This document shows positions 1-12,243 of a stretch of 64,000 bases of DNA, in pieces. Origin of the DNA: Oxytricha trifallax (taxonomy: Eukaryota > Ciliophora > Spirotrichea > Sporadotrichida > Oxytrichidae). The translations under genes and the position numbers were made by a program. The notes below the pieces were generated by a model that saw nothing but the letters and a program-made list of their open reading frames with translations, had not been told where the DNA came from and did not search any database. Numbering within the stretch: the stretch's first letter is position 1; the number at the start of each line of letters is the position of its first letter. The DNA is taken from NCBI GenBank assembly GCA_000711775.1, contig ARYC01001941.1, forward strand, positions 1 through 64,000, written 5' to 3'.

Positions 1-1
1 A

Positions 2-658
2 TTTGCTAATGAGTATTATGCTCTTTAAAAGGCAAAGTTAAATGAGTGCAGGCACATCATCTAGCTGGATGGTATTTTACTTGGTAAAGATCATGTAGCC
101 TTCAGGCTTCCTTTACTTGAAATGACTTACAGAGAATTCTTATCTGACAATAGATGTAAGAAATAAATTAGCGAGATAGTATAGCAGATAGTTGAAGGGA
201 TTGAAGAGCTTCACAAGCTAGGTTATTTTCATAGAGACTTAAAGCCAGAGAACATCATGATTAACTTTCAGCCTCTTAGAGTTTATATTATTGACTTCAA
301 CAGAGCTCAAAGAGTGCAAGCCTCTGAATAAGGAAATGTTTACGTCACTCCTGGATATTTCCCAGAAAGAGAGGATTGGAGAGATGGGGACACTAAATTG
401 GATATCTGGGCTCTAGCAGTAATAATAATAGAGAGCGACATGCCAAGAAACGATTACTTTAGCTGCAGGGGTGAGAGAGATTCTAAGCAAAGAATCAAAC
501 AATATCTCGATAAAAATAAAATAAATGGAGGTCTCAGATACTCAACTATTATCAAGCCAAGCAAAGTGAATTAACAAACAATAGAAACAATCAAATATCA
601 ACTTAGAAAGAAAAAATTCAGAGAACTGCCACATGACTCTAAGCTTATGTTTGTGTGA
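2..658 (+). CDS. Protein kinase C-lobe, 3' part of TBE 57-kDa-type ORF (partial)
   Basis: Open frame running in from the left edge for 218 codons to TGA at 656-658, with TAA and TAG read as Gln. It has a eukaryotic protein-kinase catalytic loop HRDLKPEN (230-253), a metal-binding DFN in place of DFG (293-301), and GYFPERE followed by DIWALAVIII, matching the APE and subdomain IX positions. All catalytic residues visible in this part are intact and there is no frameshift, unlike the second copy at 53.9-55.4 kb, which aligns with it through the same motifs. Known family: the 57-kDa ORF of oxytrichid TBE transposons combines zinc fingers with a kinase domain. Its position just inside a telomere-like terminus (804-818) fits that assignment. 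The N-terminal part lies outside the window. Confidence 0.75.
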
Positions 659-699
659 AATATTTTAAAAACTCGCTTGTTATACTCACTTAAAATACT

Positions 700-826
700 A
701 ATATTTAAACATTAAACCCCTACATAAACCCTATTAAAACCCTAATAAAGTATGCACTAATAGTCTACTTTTATCATTCAAAAACTCAATCAAACTACTG
801 AAAGGGTTTTGGGGTTTTGATTGCTT
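700..826. mobile_element. Right terminus of a TBE-like transposon, with telomere-like repeat
   Basis: After the kinase stop, 700-760 carries degenerate C-rich repeats of the AAACCC type. 804-818 reads GGGTTTTGGGGTTTT, essentially two G4T4 telomere repeats pointing outward. TBE elements of oxytrichids end in inverted C4A4/G4T4 repeats, so this is the expected right end, with the kinase ORF pointing toward it. The left end is outside the window. The target duplication cannot be verified. Confidence 0.65.
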
Positions 827-1410
827 TAGGTTTTAAGTTAGCCGCAATGTTTAAATTCAAATTTAAATTTCTATTAAAAAGCTTAAAAATCTTTTCAAGT
901 AATAGTTGCTCTGTATAGGAGTTGGTACAGCATCAATAATGGTTGATTTTGAAGTATTAGAGTTCATATTTATACTTAGTTTATAACTATAAATTTTCTT
1001 AATTTATGCTTAATATTTTTTATTTTGGTACAAACTTAGAAAAAATTCAGATTGGTACTGGTACCATTTAGGTTTTGAACAATTTTGGAACTTTTCAATT
1101 AAAACCTCATTAGTTTAAAACTAGGTACTAATTAACTTTTGGTACTATTAAATTGGTGCCAAGTAATATTAAACAGAATTAGTGCCAGTACAAATTAAAT
1201 ATTAACAAATTTAGTACTAATTTAATGGAACTAAATTGATAAAAATGAAGCTCAGTCTTTGCAGTTTGGTACAGCTTCTGCAAGCTTTCTCTATGTATCC
1301 TTACCAAGTTGACCTCCTATTAGATGCCCATATTTAACACTAAGATTTTAAAAAGTAGGATCCAGAACTCTATATATTATAATTTGAAATTCAATAACAA
1401 GAGAACAAGG
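827..1410. other. Non-coding stretch with repeated GGTAC/GGTGCC words
   Basis: AT-rich spacer in which GGTAC, GGTACC and GTGCCA recur at 1025-1290. The same words occur in the spacer before the 22-kDa-type ORF at 55.6-55.83 kb, which suggests a shared 5' region. No gene seen. Confidence 0.35.
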
Positions 1411-1791
1411 ATGGAATCTATTAGTACTGAAATGAAGAGAGTTGAAGCTTAAGATAAGATCTCAAGATTTAGACGCAAGGAAGATCTTTATCGATACCTC
1501 ACTAAGCATGTTAAGCAAGAAACAAATACTTAATTATAAATAATAGTGAGTTAATTTCTTATAACAATGGAAGGAACCGAAATTTCATTCTAAAAAGCCC
1601 ACTTAAGTTTCTAAGGATACAAATATGAAAAGATGTTCAAAGAAAATATAAGATTATTTATTTTGTATTTTTTAAAGTCAAAAATGCTGAATGAAATCAA
1701 TCAATCAGTCCACAACTTTTTTAAAATGGGGGTGAACGGAATTCAAACTAAATTACATAATGTAATTGAGAGAACGCTCTACATTTCTTGA
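1411..1791 (+). CDS. Hypothetical ORF, possible 22-kDa-type TBE protein fragment
   Basis: ATG to TGA, 126 residues with TAA/TAG as Gln. The N-terminal third is charged (RFRRKEDLYRYLTKH). The stretch QFLITMEGTEISF resembles QFFIGNVKLKLKF near the start of the 55.9 kb ORF, and both ORFs follow a spacer with GGTAC/GTGCC words. The similarity is weak and read by eye. If real, this is the N-terminal part of a second TBE-like element lying directly after the first. Reading continues in another frame after the stop, so it may be truncated by a frameshift. Otherwise it is an unassigned ORF. Confidence 0.4.
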
Positions 1792-3842
1792 TATGGCGAG
1801 ACAAAATCTGTTGACAATGAATATATCTTCCAGCAATTTTAAATATAGCTGCATTATACATAATGTTTCATCTTGTAAGTTTTATGATAAATTTCCCTCT
1901 TTATTTATTGATTCAATTGATGAGTTGTAAGCAACTCATTTCTTGAGACAGGCACTAACACTCGAATTTAAATTCTTTTAAACTTAAGCAGGTTGAAACA
2001 CTGAATACCCTAATTCTCATTTCTTCCTAACTTCGTGCACAACTTTCTCAGTTCATTAATAATTCATGAAATATTATTGAAAACGAATTTGCAAATATAA
2101 TGTTATCTTGCTGATGAAGCCAATTCTTATAATCAATTTTTATTAGCGTCATATTGCTAACCACATTTTGAATAGCTCGAAAACTTCATTCATTTCTCTA
2201 GTTATACTTTGTGCTGAGAAGAAAGCCTTCAAAAACAATGAAATAAAGTAAATTGTTATACAAAATTTAATCTAATTATATAATGAGAGGTTTACCTGTT
2301 ATTATTTTTAAATATCTATCGCAAATCTATATAATTCTATCATAAAATAATGATTGTAAAATTAAATCCAATTAATTTCAAGTTAGTTTGATAGGAATTT
2401 TTATAAAGTTTAAGCACTATCTTTAACTCATAAATATAAATAGTATTGAATAGATGGAAGATGTTCAAATGTTTGCACTTTCACACTTATACTGCTCAAT
2501 AGAAACGCAATCTTTTTTAAGACAAAACAAACATCAATAAAATTTAACTGCCATACTTACTGGATTTCAGTTATTAAGAATAAATAAATTGCATTAAAAT
2601 TGTCAAATATTTTAAGTATATACAGTTTATGGTGTATAAAATTTTGTTATGAAGAAGCTGATGACGCATTAATTAAAGTTGAATGTGCATGGGGGCATGA
2701 AATTTTAAAGATCAATATTTATTTTAACATGAGAATAATCAAGTTATTTCATTTTGTATTTTTGAGTATAGTATTATATTATTAATGCTTTTAATATTAA
2801 TATTTTGTTTATAATTATCCAAATTAAAGAATTAATTTTGAATTTTCATTTTTTTAAATAGAGATTAACTTTTATTTTTTTATTTAACACAACTTGCTTC
2901 TTATTAAAATCCTTAAAAACTCTTCCAGAGTGTTTCTTATCCCCTTTAGTGTCTTTTACGTTTAGTAAACATTCTAATCCACTGTAAATTTAATTTGTGT
3001 ATAATTTAACTTATCTTTAAATCTGCTTCCTTATTAAAATAAGAGAATGAAAACTGATTATACATTTTAATGATTTTAAGCATCTTTTAGAATCTTCATC
3101 TTAAGACATATTTTTGGGCGGACCTAATCAAAGATCATTGTATAATTCTGTTAATTGTTGGTCTTCATTGAAAAATACATGATTATTGATAAAATTCAAA
3201 ATATTAGGAATTTATAATATTTTTTAATAAAAAACTGTCAATAATATTAAGTTTATAAATTTAATTATATTTAAGATAGTAAAAGTGAATAAATATCTTG
3301 TATTTCTAGATTATCTAATGATTATTAGTAGGAAATATTATATATCAGTAATTTATAATTTTAATTATATCAAACTCTCCAACTTAATTGTGTTTTAGCG
3401 GAGAGATTCAATTGTACTTTATAATATTGTGAAGTTAGTGCGCAAAATTTTTAGAATTTTTAAGTCAAAAATGGACAGTTTATATACAAACGCTGAGTAA
3501 TCTTCCTAAAATTAATAAATTAAGCAATTGTATAACTACGAGGAGGTTGAATAAATGAAGTGAGATTTTTATAGAAATTATTTTGAAAATATGACGAAAA
3601 TAATTACTTAATCTGCTAATAACTAAGATCTTAAAATATCTCAAGCAGTTTAAATATATTTATGACATTTTATGATAAAAATAAAATGATATTTAATTTA
3701 GTACATTCTAATTTATCAACGTTTTTCAATTAATTTAAACTACTCTTTAAATTTCAATAATAAATGGTCGATAATTAAATAGAAATCTATTAGTTGTTAT
3801 TTTTCTACTAGCTAATTGAAATCCCATCCCCTTGGTTTAAAA

Positions 3843-3881
<39 letters not shown>

Positions 3882-4463
3882 GAGTAATTGATCTTGATTA
3901 ATATTTTTAATATATTTCTATTAAATTCTATCTGTTTATCATATACAAATTTCAATCTGCTTTTATAATATCATTAATTATGTGTCTTAATTTTCTAGCA
4001 AACAGAATCTTCTTCGAGTATTACCTCTATCCTCATTAGGCTAGCTCAAACTTGACTTTCATTGTTACATTTTATAATCATTCAAAATCATATCCTGTTT
4101 TATTCAGGTGATTTATTGCTAGCTATTATTTATTAATTGAATCAAATTAATAAACTTCTTAATATAAATAATTATTTTAGAACATTTAATCGTCTATTGT
4201 GGTAACATATTTACAGGATTTAATTAAAATCACCCTATTCTTTCCTTGGTTGAATTCATTTGCAAGTATATTTATTTAATTAAAATATTTGCAGAGTCTT
4301 CGAATTACAAATGATGTAATAATTTATCATAATAATATCTCAAATTAAAATATAATGAATTTATAGAATATTTATAATTTGTAAAATAATAGATGTTAAT
4401 TATAGCTAAATAAAACAAATTATATGGATAAGTTATAAGTTTTTTACATAGTCAGAGGCTAGT
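1792..4463. other. AT-rich DNA without a recognisable gene
   Basis: Very AT-rich, without coherent coding signal on either strand. The only clear structure is the AAAT microsatellite listed separately. Confidence 0.5.
3837..3880. repeat. (AAAT)n microsatellite
   Basis: About eleven uninterrupted AAAT units. Confidence 0.95.
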
Positions 4464-4574
4464 ATGGCCGATTATTAATTCTTACAAATAGCTCAAAATT
4501 AAGATTTAGACTTAGACTGCTTTATCAATGCTGATGTGGTGATAATCATAGCTAAATCAGATGATATCGAATGA
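4464..4574 (+). CDS. Short hypothetical ORF
   Basis: ATG to TGA, 36 residues with TAA as Gln. The product is acidic and has a hydrophobic patch (ADVVIIIAK). It is compositionally better than its surroundings but too short to separate from chance. Confidence 0.15.
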
Positions 4575-6466
4575 GATAATTTGAATAAGATTTATAATAG
4601 CATAATTAAATAAAGCTAAATTTTAATCATGATACATGGGTTATTCATTTTTAGAAATCATGAATGTATCACATTGCTGCAACCTAATTGCTGAAAATTC
4701 ATTCTATTTTTTATTTTTAACATTAAAATATTTCCCCATTAAATTATAAGACATTTATCTACTATCGCTCGAGATAAATAATGCTACTATAACCGTCTAA
4801 ACAATTTTGTTAATTTCTAAACTTCTTTTGACAATGATTTCAATTAAAAAAGGAGTCTTAAATCACTCATTATAACTTTTTAATTTATACGATTAATAAG
4901 CTAAGTATATAAATTAAATAGCTTATTGATTAATTTACTATAAAAGATTTCAAATTCTTTCAAGTACAATTCCTCGAATAATTTTAAAACAAGATTTTGA
5001 GATGATAAATTGTGTAGAAGGAAGGAAAAAGAGTTGTTTTATTTAGGTTCAACTATTGATAGCATTAAAAATTGTGAAATGGCTAAGACTAATTGAATAT
5101 AGTAAGGACCTAGAGCTGCGGCCTCCTCTCAAAGAGGACTTCCAATAGAATTCCAATTAATTCAATTCACTCTCATGCTTTTTGGAATCTAGAATTATTA
5201 TTTGTTTATGTAAATAATATAGTTAATTTATTAGCTATACATTTGTGGGATTGTATACTTGATAATTATGAAATATTCCACTTTATAATAATTCAATGTT
5301 TTTATAATATATACTTATAAGCTGTTTATGGCATAAAATTAGAGTGAACTCACTTAATTTCTACTCACAACTATTGGACTATTGTAATATCATGATTAAA
5401 CATTTAGTTGCCAAGTACTATCTTTTACTCAAATTTGCACTCCATTAATTTGGATAATTTCTATAAATTTGCAACCACCTACTTTTTCCATTTTAATATC
5501 GCTCATTTAAAAAATAGTGAGGTTACACACAAATGTTTTTTATATTAACTAAACTTTGATAAAGTAAAGTGCATGCTATTTTGGTAAAATATAATTATTA
5601 TTCTTAAAATATATTATTTTTATTATAACCAAATTAAAAAATGAATATTTTAAATCTAATTTTATTTTAAAATTCGACCTATGACTTCAGGATTACAAAT
5701 TAAATAATTTTTAACTTACAGGATATTGTTCAAATATCAAAGTCCTTTTCTTCTACTATTTGAAAATGTAATTACTTCTAATTATTTTACTATTTTAGAA
5801 GAAATATTTGAATTAAATAGTGAAAATTTATATTCAAAAATTTCAATAGAATAAGTGATTCAATTAGTAAAATTAATAATCTGGTTAATATTCCAAAACT
5901 GTAAGCAGGAAAGTGATAAGCAACATGTAGAATTCATTTAATACTAAAAAAGGAAAAACTTGTGAATTTAACATAATAGAGTAAATTAAGAATTTAGGAA
6001 TAGCTTCATTATCATGAGAAATTTAGATATTTTGAAGAATAAAATGCTTAAGATTAAACATAGACTAGTGTCTACTTTTAGCCTATTAATCTTTTAATTT
6101 ACAAAAGCTTAGTTTCAATGTTTAAAACATATTAGAATTATAATTGATTTCAATTTAATACATAGTAATCATCCAATATTTTATCTTAATTCAAAATAAT
6201 TTTTCTGATTGATCTTTACAATCAATGAAATAATCTTGAATAATGATGTAAATTACTTATTTATTATCAAGTTTTACATAAAATATCAAAGAAATATAAA
6301 ATAAATGTTAAATTCACACAAAAAATGATTAGTAATAGTAGTATAAGGTATAAAATACTTTAGGTAATTCTAATGCAAATATAAACACTTCAGAATTAAC
6401 ATAATGCAAAAAATAACTTAGAGATTAAAGCACTTGACTCTTTGTTTACAATGCGATTCTTATACT
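4575..6466. other. AT-rich DNA; small GC-rich spot with hairpin near 5124
   Basis: No gene seen. At 5105-5145 a GC-rich spot contains the perfect small hairpin TCCTCT/AGAGGA (5124-5138). Its origin is unknown; it may be the remnant of an element end. Confidence 0.4.
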
Positions 6467-7366
6467 TCATTCTTTCTTCTCCTTTTCTTTGGTCAATTTG
6501 TAATGTTCATCTTTCTCTTCATCTTTGTTAAAATTCACTATGGATCTCTTAGTTTCATCATTCTCGATTTTCTAATCATTATCTAGCTTCGGTCTCTACT
6601 CCTTGCATTTCTCTAGATTTTGCTTGACTTTGTTAGTGGACATATACCCTGCAACTTCCGAAACTTCCTCAATAATCTCGCTGAATCTTCCCTCATTCAA
6701 TGAATTAATGTTCCATCATTACTTTTGGGTCATCCCTCTGGACTAAATCGTCCCATCTATCAGTCTTCGTGATGTAGTAGAATGAATCTGATTCTACTTT
6801 TTTTTGCTTGCTAATTATCACAGCAACTTTCTTCTTCTCATCATGTCTCTTACTACTTCTTTTTTATTTATGGCTTCCAAGATCTGCCAATCTCTTTCTA
6901 TTGATCCAATCTCCCATTTAAACAAGAGGTTTTGCATTTACATGTTCAAAAAAATCCTTGGCAAAGATATGATATACTAGTTTATTTTTAATTTCTAGAG
7001 CTAGATGACTTATAATCAACTCCACGTCGTCAATAGAACCCATCAGTTATCCTAGACTATTGCTTAATTTATCTTTGCTATACTCACAAGGCTATTTACT
7101 CCATATTCTATTCCAATAATACTATATGCATTTTCATCCATCTTATTCGCATGTTTTTGCAATACTGCATAGGTACCTATTATTTTTTGTGACATAGATT
7201 TCTAGAGTTCTTGACTTTCTCTCTATCTTCAATGCCATGCAGCTTTTGCAGTACTTTTTATTGCTTTGACAGCTTGTAGATAATATCACACCTGCAGTGT
7301 CATCATCATCTTTTCAATATTTACTGTTTCTATTTTCCTACTTATTAGTTCAATATCAATACTCAT
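6467..7366 (-). pseudogene. Degenerate gene for a lysine-rich protein, unknown family
   Basis: On the minus strand an ATG at 7366 opens a series of frames spanning exactly 900 bases to a TGA at 6467. Coherent blocks in order are MSIDIELISRKIETV; MSQKIIGTYAVLQKHANK with GIEYGVNSLVSIAKINQ; a 125-codon block beginning MGSIDDVELIISHLALEI and containing MGDWINRKRLADLG; and a highly charged C-terminus ending LTKEKEKKE. Blocks are separated by TGA codons or single-base shifts, so three or so indels would restore one ~300-residue protein. The region is richer in G+C than its flanks. No family recognised. It could be a decayed transposon gene or a pseudogene of a somatic gene; frame changes at pointers of scrambled macronuclear-destined segments are a less likely alternative. 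Confidence 0.45.
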
Positions 7367-10300
7367 AATAACTTAAGTAATTTAGTCATTAACAATAAAA
7401 ATAAACATCTTAAATAATCCCCCATATGTATTGCTTAAATCTGATTAATTATTAATTAATTGAGAATTAAAATATAAATAACTCTTATAGATACTTATTT
7501 TTTATGAATAAAAATATTTTTCAAGCTATTTTATTATAAAATATCATATATATTTAATTTGTACAATATATATTTAAAATGATGGGTTCAACAATATTCT
7601 CATTCGTCTTTTTTTTCTTAGTTTTGTTTGAAATTAAAAATCAATGAATAGAATATTATAATGAATTATTTAAAAGAATAAATCTGTGTCCGAGTCATTT
7701 CTTAAAAATATTGCAAGAGTAGTCTAAGTCTCACTCAATTAATGCATACAATTACTTATAACAACTTATATAATAGTTAACCAATTAAGATAAGTTAAGG
7801 AATGTGATAAAAATAACTTTATTATCAAAATCTAAATAAAGTAAACTTAATAACTTACTTTTAAAATAATAACTTTTAAACTTTTTGATAAGGAAGGATT
7901 GAGTTGATGTAGCTATGTTAGTTATATATATATATATATAAATAGCTGCTGCTGATCCTATTAAACTTATGTCTCACGCTTTTTTATTTAATTTTACATA
8001 AAACATTTAATTTAATATAATTGTGCTTTCCTTGTCAACATAATCGCTCTCATCTCTTTACCTATTGTTTTACTCCAATTGCTTCTTGATCTAAGTAAAT
8101 TGAAATTCTTGAGCATATTCTCTAATTAAATAAATTCAAGATTGGGTCTGAATCTCAAGATAAAAGCAATTAAAATGTTAAAAATAAACTTTATTTAAGT
8201 TTACTTGCAACCTCTCTCCCATAATTGTAATCCTATAACTAATAAGATATTTTTATTAATATTTATTACCAAATGAAACAAGGAAATTATAAGTTATTTG
8301 AATTATATTTAAATTAAACATGTAGGAGGAGGGAATTCATTTGAATTAAAGCAATATTTTATTTTTTAACTAAGTTCTAAAAATAATATCAAACAAATTA
8401 TATAAAATGATGGTAATTCATATACAAGAGCTAAGACTATTATGCAAAAAGAATAAATTTTAGATAAATAAATTCATACAACAATGTGAAATTAATGGAA
8501 GACTGAACTAATATTACAAAATTAGAATTCAAAATCAATAATAAGTTAAAAATAGGATTAATATGCATAAAAATAGCTTGCTATATATCTTTATTTATGA
8601 TTTTTTTTAACAGTCCGAGTTAAATTACTTGAGGAAAAATGAAATCAATATAATAGCTAATTTTATATTTACAATTACCCAATCAGATAGAACTTATTGG
8701 CCCTTAAAAATAACTATAAAGTGAAATCCCTATTTTAAATTAATATATGTATCATTAAAATTTTATCAGCCTTTATGTTAGTAGTGTAATTAGAAGTGAA
8801 AGTTTAAATTCAGGTGAATTTTTAATTTGACTGTTATTTTATTTAATATTTTTATTATAATATAAATGCTGAAAACGATGATTCTTTATATTGACAAATG
8901 AAGCAAGTCAATTCTGAATGACAAAGGTGAAATTTATAAAGATAATGTATTAGAACAATAAGAAGGCGTGTTAAGCTAATAAGCGGAAGATTTGGCAGTT
9001 GTTTGTTCAAATACAAACACAATATTTGATAAATGTAAACTGTACTTAAAAACATAAACTTAATAGATGAAGTTAAGAGACAAGAATGAACGATTCCGAA
9101 CAAGAACAAATGAAATTAAATAATGGCAAGGGGGAGATTGTTAGAGAAGGAGAGGGGATAGTGTGAATAGTTAGACTGAAAGAGCAAAGTAAAGAATGAA
9201 TGACTTTTTATTTTCCTCATCTCACTACTAACTATATATTATTGTCATAGAAGAGTATAAAATAAGTACATTTATTTTTATTAAACATTTCAACCAAAAA
9301 TAATCCTTCCTTGTTATCAGCTAAAGGCCACTTAAATTCATAAAAAAGTTAGTTGATTACCATAAAAAGCAAAGCGCTCGATTATGATATAAGTGATCAT
9401 TTAACTGATTTTAAATAGTATATTTAGATATTATTTTTAAAATATAAAAATATATAAATGTGGTTTAAACACTTTAATAAGCATGGTAAATGTATTATAC
9501 AAATATATTTTAAAATATAAAGAAATGATTGAATTCCTAAAACATACTAAGCACATAAGAAATGAATTACTTGCTGCATTTATGTATCTCTATGGTTCTT
9601 TTTAATAATTAAAAAATCATAATTGAAGAATGCGTCCTTGTTTTATTTTTTCTCATTAAATAAGATTATTCCAATTATTATAACTCAATTATTCCATATT
9701 AATCAATTGTCTTGCAAAACATTATAGTCTTTATTCTGATAATTCCTTTGAACTAATTGAGTACATAAAGAAGTTCATTAATCAAACGAAAAAGTGCTGT
9801 GCAGTATCAAAATCACCAGCATCAATATGGATGTCTTTCATATTGGTGAGGAATCGACTATTTAGTTTAATTTTTCACCAAATAAATCACATAATAATAT
9901 GAAAGGCAAAATTTCGAAGCTTCAGTTGCTTCTATACTCAAGCGTTGTTCATTATTTACAAACATTAATGCAATTACAAGGACAAAAATAACTTCTTGTT
10001 ACCCTATTAGATGTATTAATGTTAATAATGTAAATTTTATTCGGAAATTTAGTTGGATTGTTTTTAATTTATCTTTGAATGCATAGCTCTTATGAGGTTT
10101 AAGCAAATAAGAGTTGTAGACTTTTAAAAAATGAATTAGTTCTACAGATAAAGGGATATATTCAATCTTTTTATTGATTAAATTCATTGATCATACACAA
10201 ACTATTATAAATAAAAGAATGTGAAAAATTGGGAGAAGGTAAAATAATTTAAAATGCAAGAATATTAGAAACAAAGACATTATTATTTTATGTTTATTAG

Positions 10301-10402
10301 CATAATTTTTAATCTATGATATGAAGTGTCACTCTTTGGCTAGTAATTCTTTGACTGAATGTCTAATTAATCTTGGACTATAACTGCTCTTGCCTGGGAT
10401 GA
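7367..10402. other. AT-rich DNA without a recognisable gene
   Basis: No supported coding signal. It includes a short TA-dinucleotide run at about 7921-7940. The open frames present are short and compositionally random. Confidence 0.4.
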
Positions 10403-10887
10403 TGTGCATCATAAATTATATTTCATTTGGCTTTATAACCTTTTAGACTAGTCTACTCGTTCGCTCATGTGAGATCTGAAGTGCAAATTGTTAGTCTTAG
10501 AATAGTAGGTGTTGTATGGGTCGTAAACATTCTCTTTGTGTGTTCCATGATATGGTTTTCTTTGAGTATCATATTTGGCGCTGAGTGGGAAGAGAAGGCT
10601 GTACCATGTAATGCTCTATGCATTCTTTTTGCTCTACTCATCTCTTCGTCAATTGTATTGTGTATTTAGAGAAAATTTGAATATTTAAGTAAGTCATTAT
10701 TAATAATAAAAAATTTAGATTCTATATAATTGTTAAATTAAATATCATTTTTAATTGACGAGCTAAGTCTAAAAAATAGATGTTGCGTTAGCTCGTCATA
10801 AATTATTTACTTTGATTTTGACTATATTAACTTTAATTTATATATAACTCATAGACATATAAATATATTAATTATACATCCAATATG
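10403..10887 (+). CDS. Hypothetical membrane protein fragment
   Basis: A frame opening after TGA at 10400 and reading to TGA at about 10885. Two strongly hydrophobic helices are visible: VWVVNILFVCSMIWFSLSII and CILFALLISSSIVLCI, separated by the polar loop GAEWEEKAVP. The first part (to about 10680) is clearly GC-richer than its flanks; the remainder is AT-rich and may be read-through. No certain start codon was found. It lies 250 bases before the larger GC-rich open frame at 11.13-12.24 kb on the same strand and could be a separate coding segment of the same locus. Product unknown. Confidence 0.35.
10757..10797. repeat. Perfect 10-bp hairpin
   Basis: GACGAGCTAA (10757-10766) is repeated inverted as TTAGCTCGTC (10788-10797) around a 21-base AT-rich loop, between two GC-rich coding-like islands. 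It may mark a boundary; its function is unknown. Confidence 0.7.
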
Positions 10888-11130
10888 ATTAGTGAATATA
10901 TAATTAAAATAATTCTTATTGGTTATTTTTAAAACCTATTATATCTTAAACTTTAATAATCTAATTACAAATACTTTTTATTAAAACCATTGTTCACTTA
11001 TAAATATGAAGATTTATTCGCTTTAGCATAATAATCAATCAAAATATATTTAAAAAATTCAAAATGAGGATATATGTTATATTTTTATATTTTTGATTAT
11101 TTAGTCATTCTTTGGTAAATGTAAATAATT

Positions 11131-12243
11131 TCTCTAATTGTAGGACCATATTGTACTTGCCGTCGAGTGCTTCTTGAGGAACCATAGCTGGGAGTGGTTT
11201 TAGGCACACTGATCATATTGCAAAATCAGGTCAGCTGGTTATCGTTTTTGAATTCAAGAATTTCAGTATTGCAAACGATGAAAGGAGCAAATCTTCGACT
11301 GGGGTGCTGCCAGTGGCACCACGAGATTCTCCGTGAAAAGATGCAGGGAGATGGAACCTCCGATCCAGACATTTATCCCAGGGGCCGAGATAAGAGAACA
11401 ACAATATTTGGAGGGCCAACCTATGGCATTGATCAGGCGCCCTCTGCACATTTCCTGGATTTATTTGTGATGCTAACGATTTAAGCTAGTGTATTTCGTG
11501 CGAATCTCTCTAGCCAGCTGCGTTTTTTTCTGTAGTGGCCAGTGTGCTTTCACATTTTGTGCGCTGGCATGCCGTTGGCGGATTCCCATGATATCTAGTG
11601 GAAAGTGAAAAGTCTTGATACTTGTAGTGGTTTATGTCAAACTAAAGATTCTCGTGGTCCCCACTATTGCATAGTACCACGCTGCGTCTTTGCTTTTAAA
11701 CATCTCTAAAGCATTCGTGGGCTGCATCAACCACCAATGCACCAGTGTAAGAGTGAGTATTAGATTGTAAGTAACCGTTTCCATGACATCTATTCAAGGA
11801 AGCAGCAAATGCAAAAGCCTCTCTATCACTACTGCTCAATCAGTCCTTGCGTTTAAACTAGCAATCTCAACTATGATGTAGTTGCCAAACCATGCTCTTC
11901 TATCTCGCTTTGCAACAAAGACTATTTAAACTACGGAAGCGCAAACCTTCAAAAAGCGCATTGAGTCACAAGTATTGCCAATTTTGCTAGAGACGGTCGC
12001 ATGATAGTTGAACCATTCAAGGCCATTGGTGCTCTATGGCAGCCTTGCTATGTTGACGCATGTAAAGCTGTTACAGTAAATAGCGAATCTGTCTATGCCT
12101 CAACTCTTTTATTCTCAGGCAATGTTGCTTCTTAGGTCCTGATACCAAGTGATCTTTATTCGGAACTTGATGTTGTGGAAATGCCAACTCTTGCAATACT
12201 TTAGAAATTTTCTCTATTCTCTTATCATTTAGCTCAATGCTGA
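11131..12243 (+). pseudogene. Long Cys-rich open frame; candidate macronuclear-destined segment
   Basis: One reading frame stays open from 11131 to TGA at 12241-12243, about 370 codons, broken by a single in-frame TGA at 11962-11964. TAA/TAG are read as Gln. Base composition is far more GC-rich than the flanking DNA, with sharp edges near 11145 and 12235. From about 11590 the product is rich in paired cysteines (TCSGLCQTK, HYCIVPRCVF, HYCSISPCV, CSSISLCNKDY, WQPCYVDACKAV), as in secreted or surface proteins. The 5' part is less convincing in this frame; another frame there gives CDANDLSQCISCES, so an early frameshift is possible. The left edge follows ...AATTGTAG, like an intron acceptor. It could be a somatic gene segment with one lesion, or an old pseudogene. 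The family was not identified. Confidence 0.5.

Noticed and set aside
804-818. A real chromosome end (telomere)
   Set aside because: Sequence continues without break beyond the G4T4 block; an internal transposon terminus explains it.
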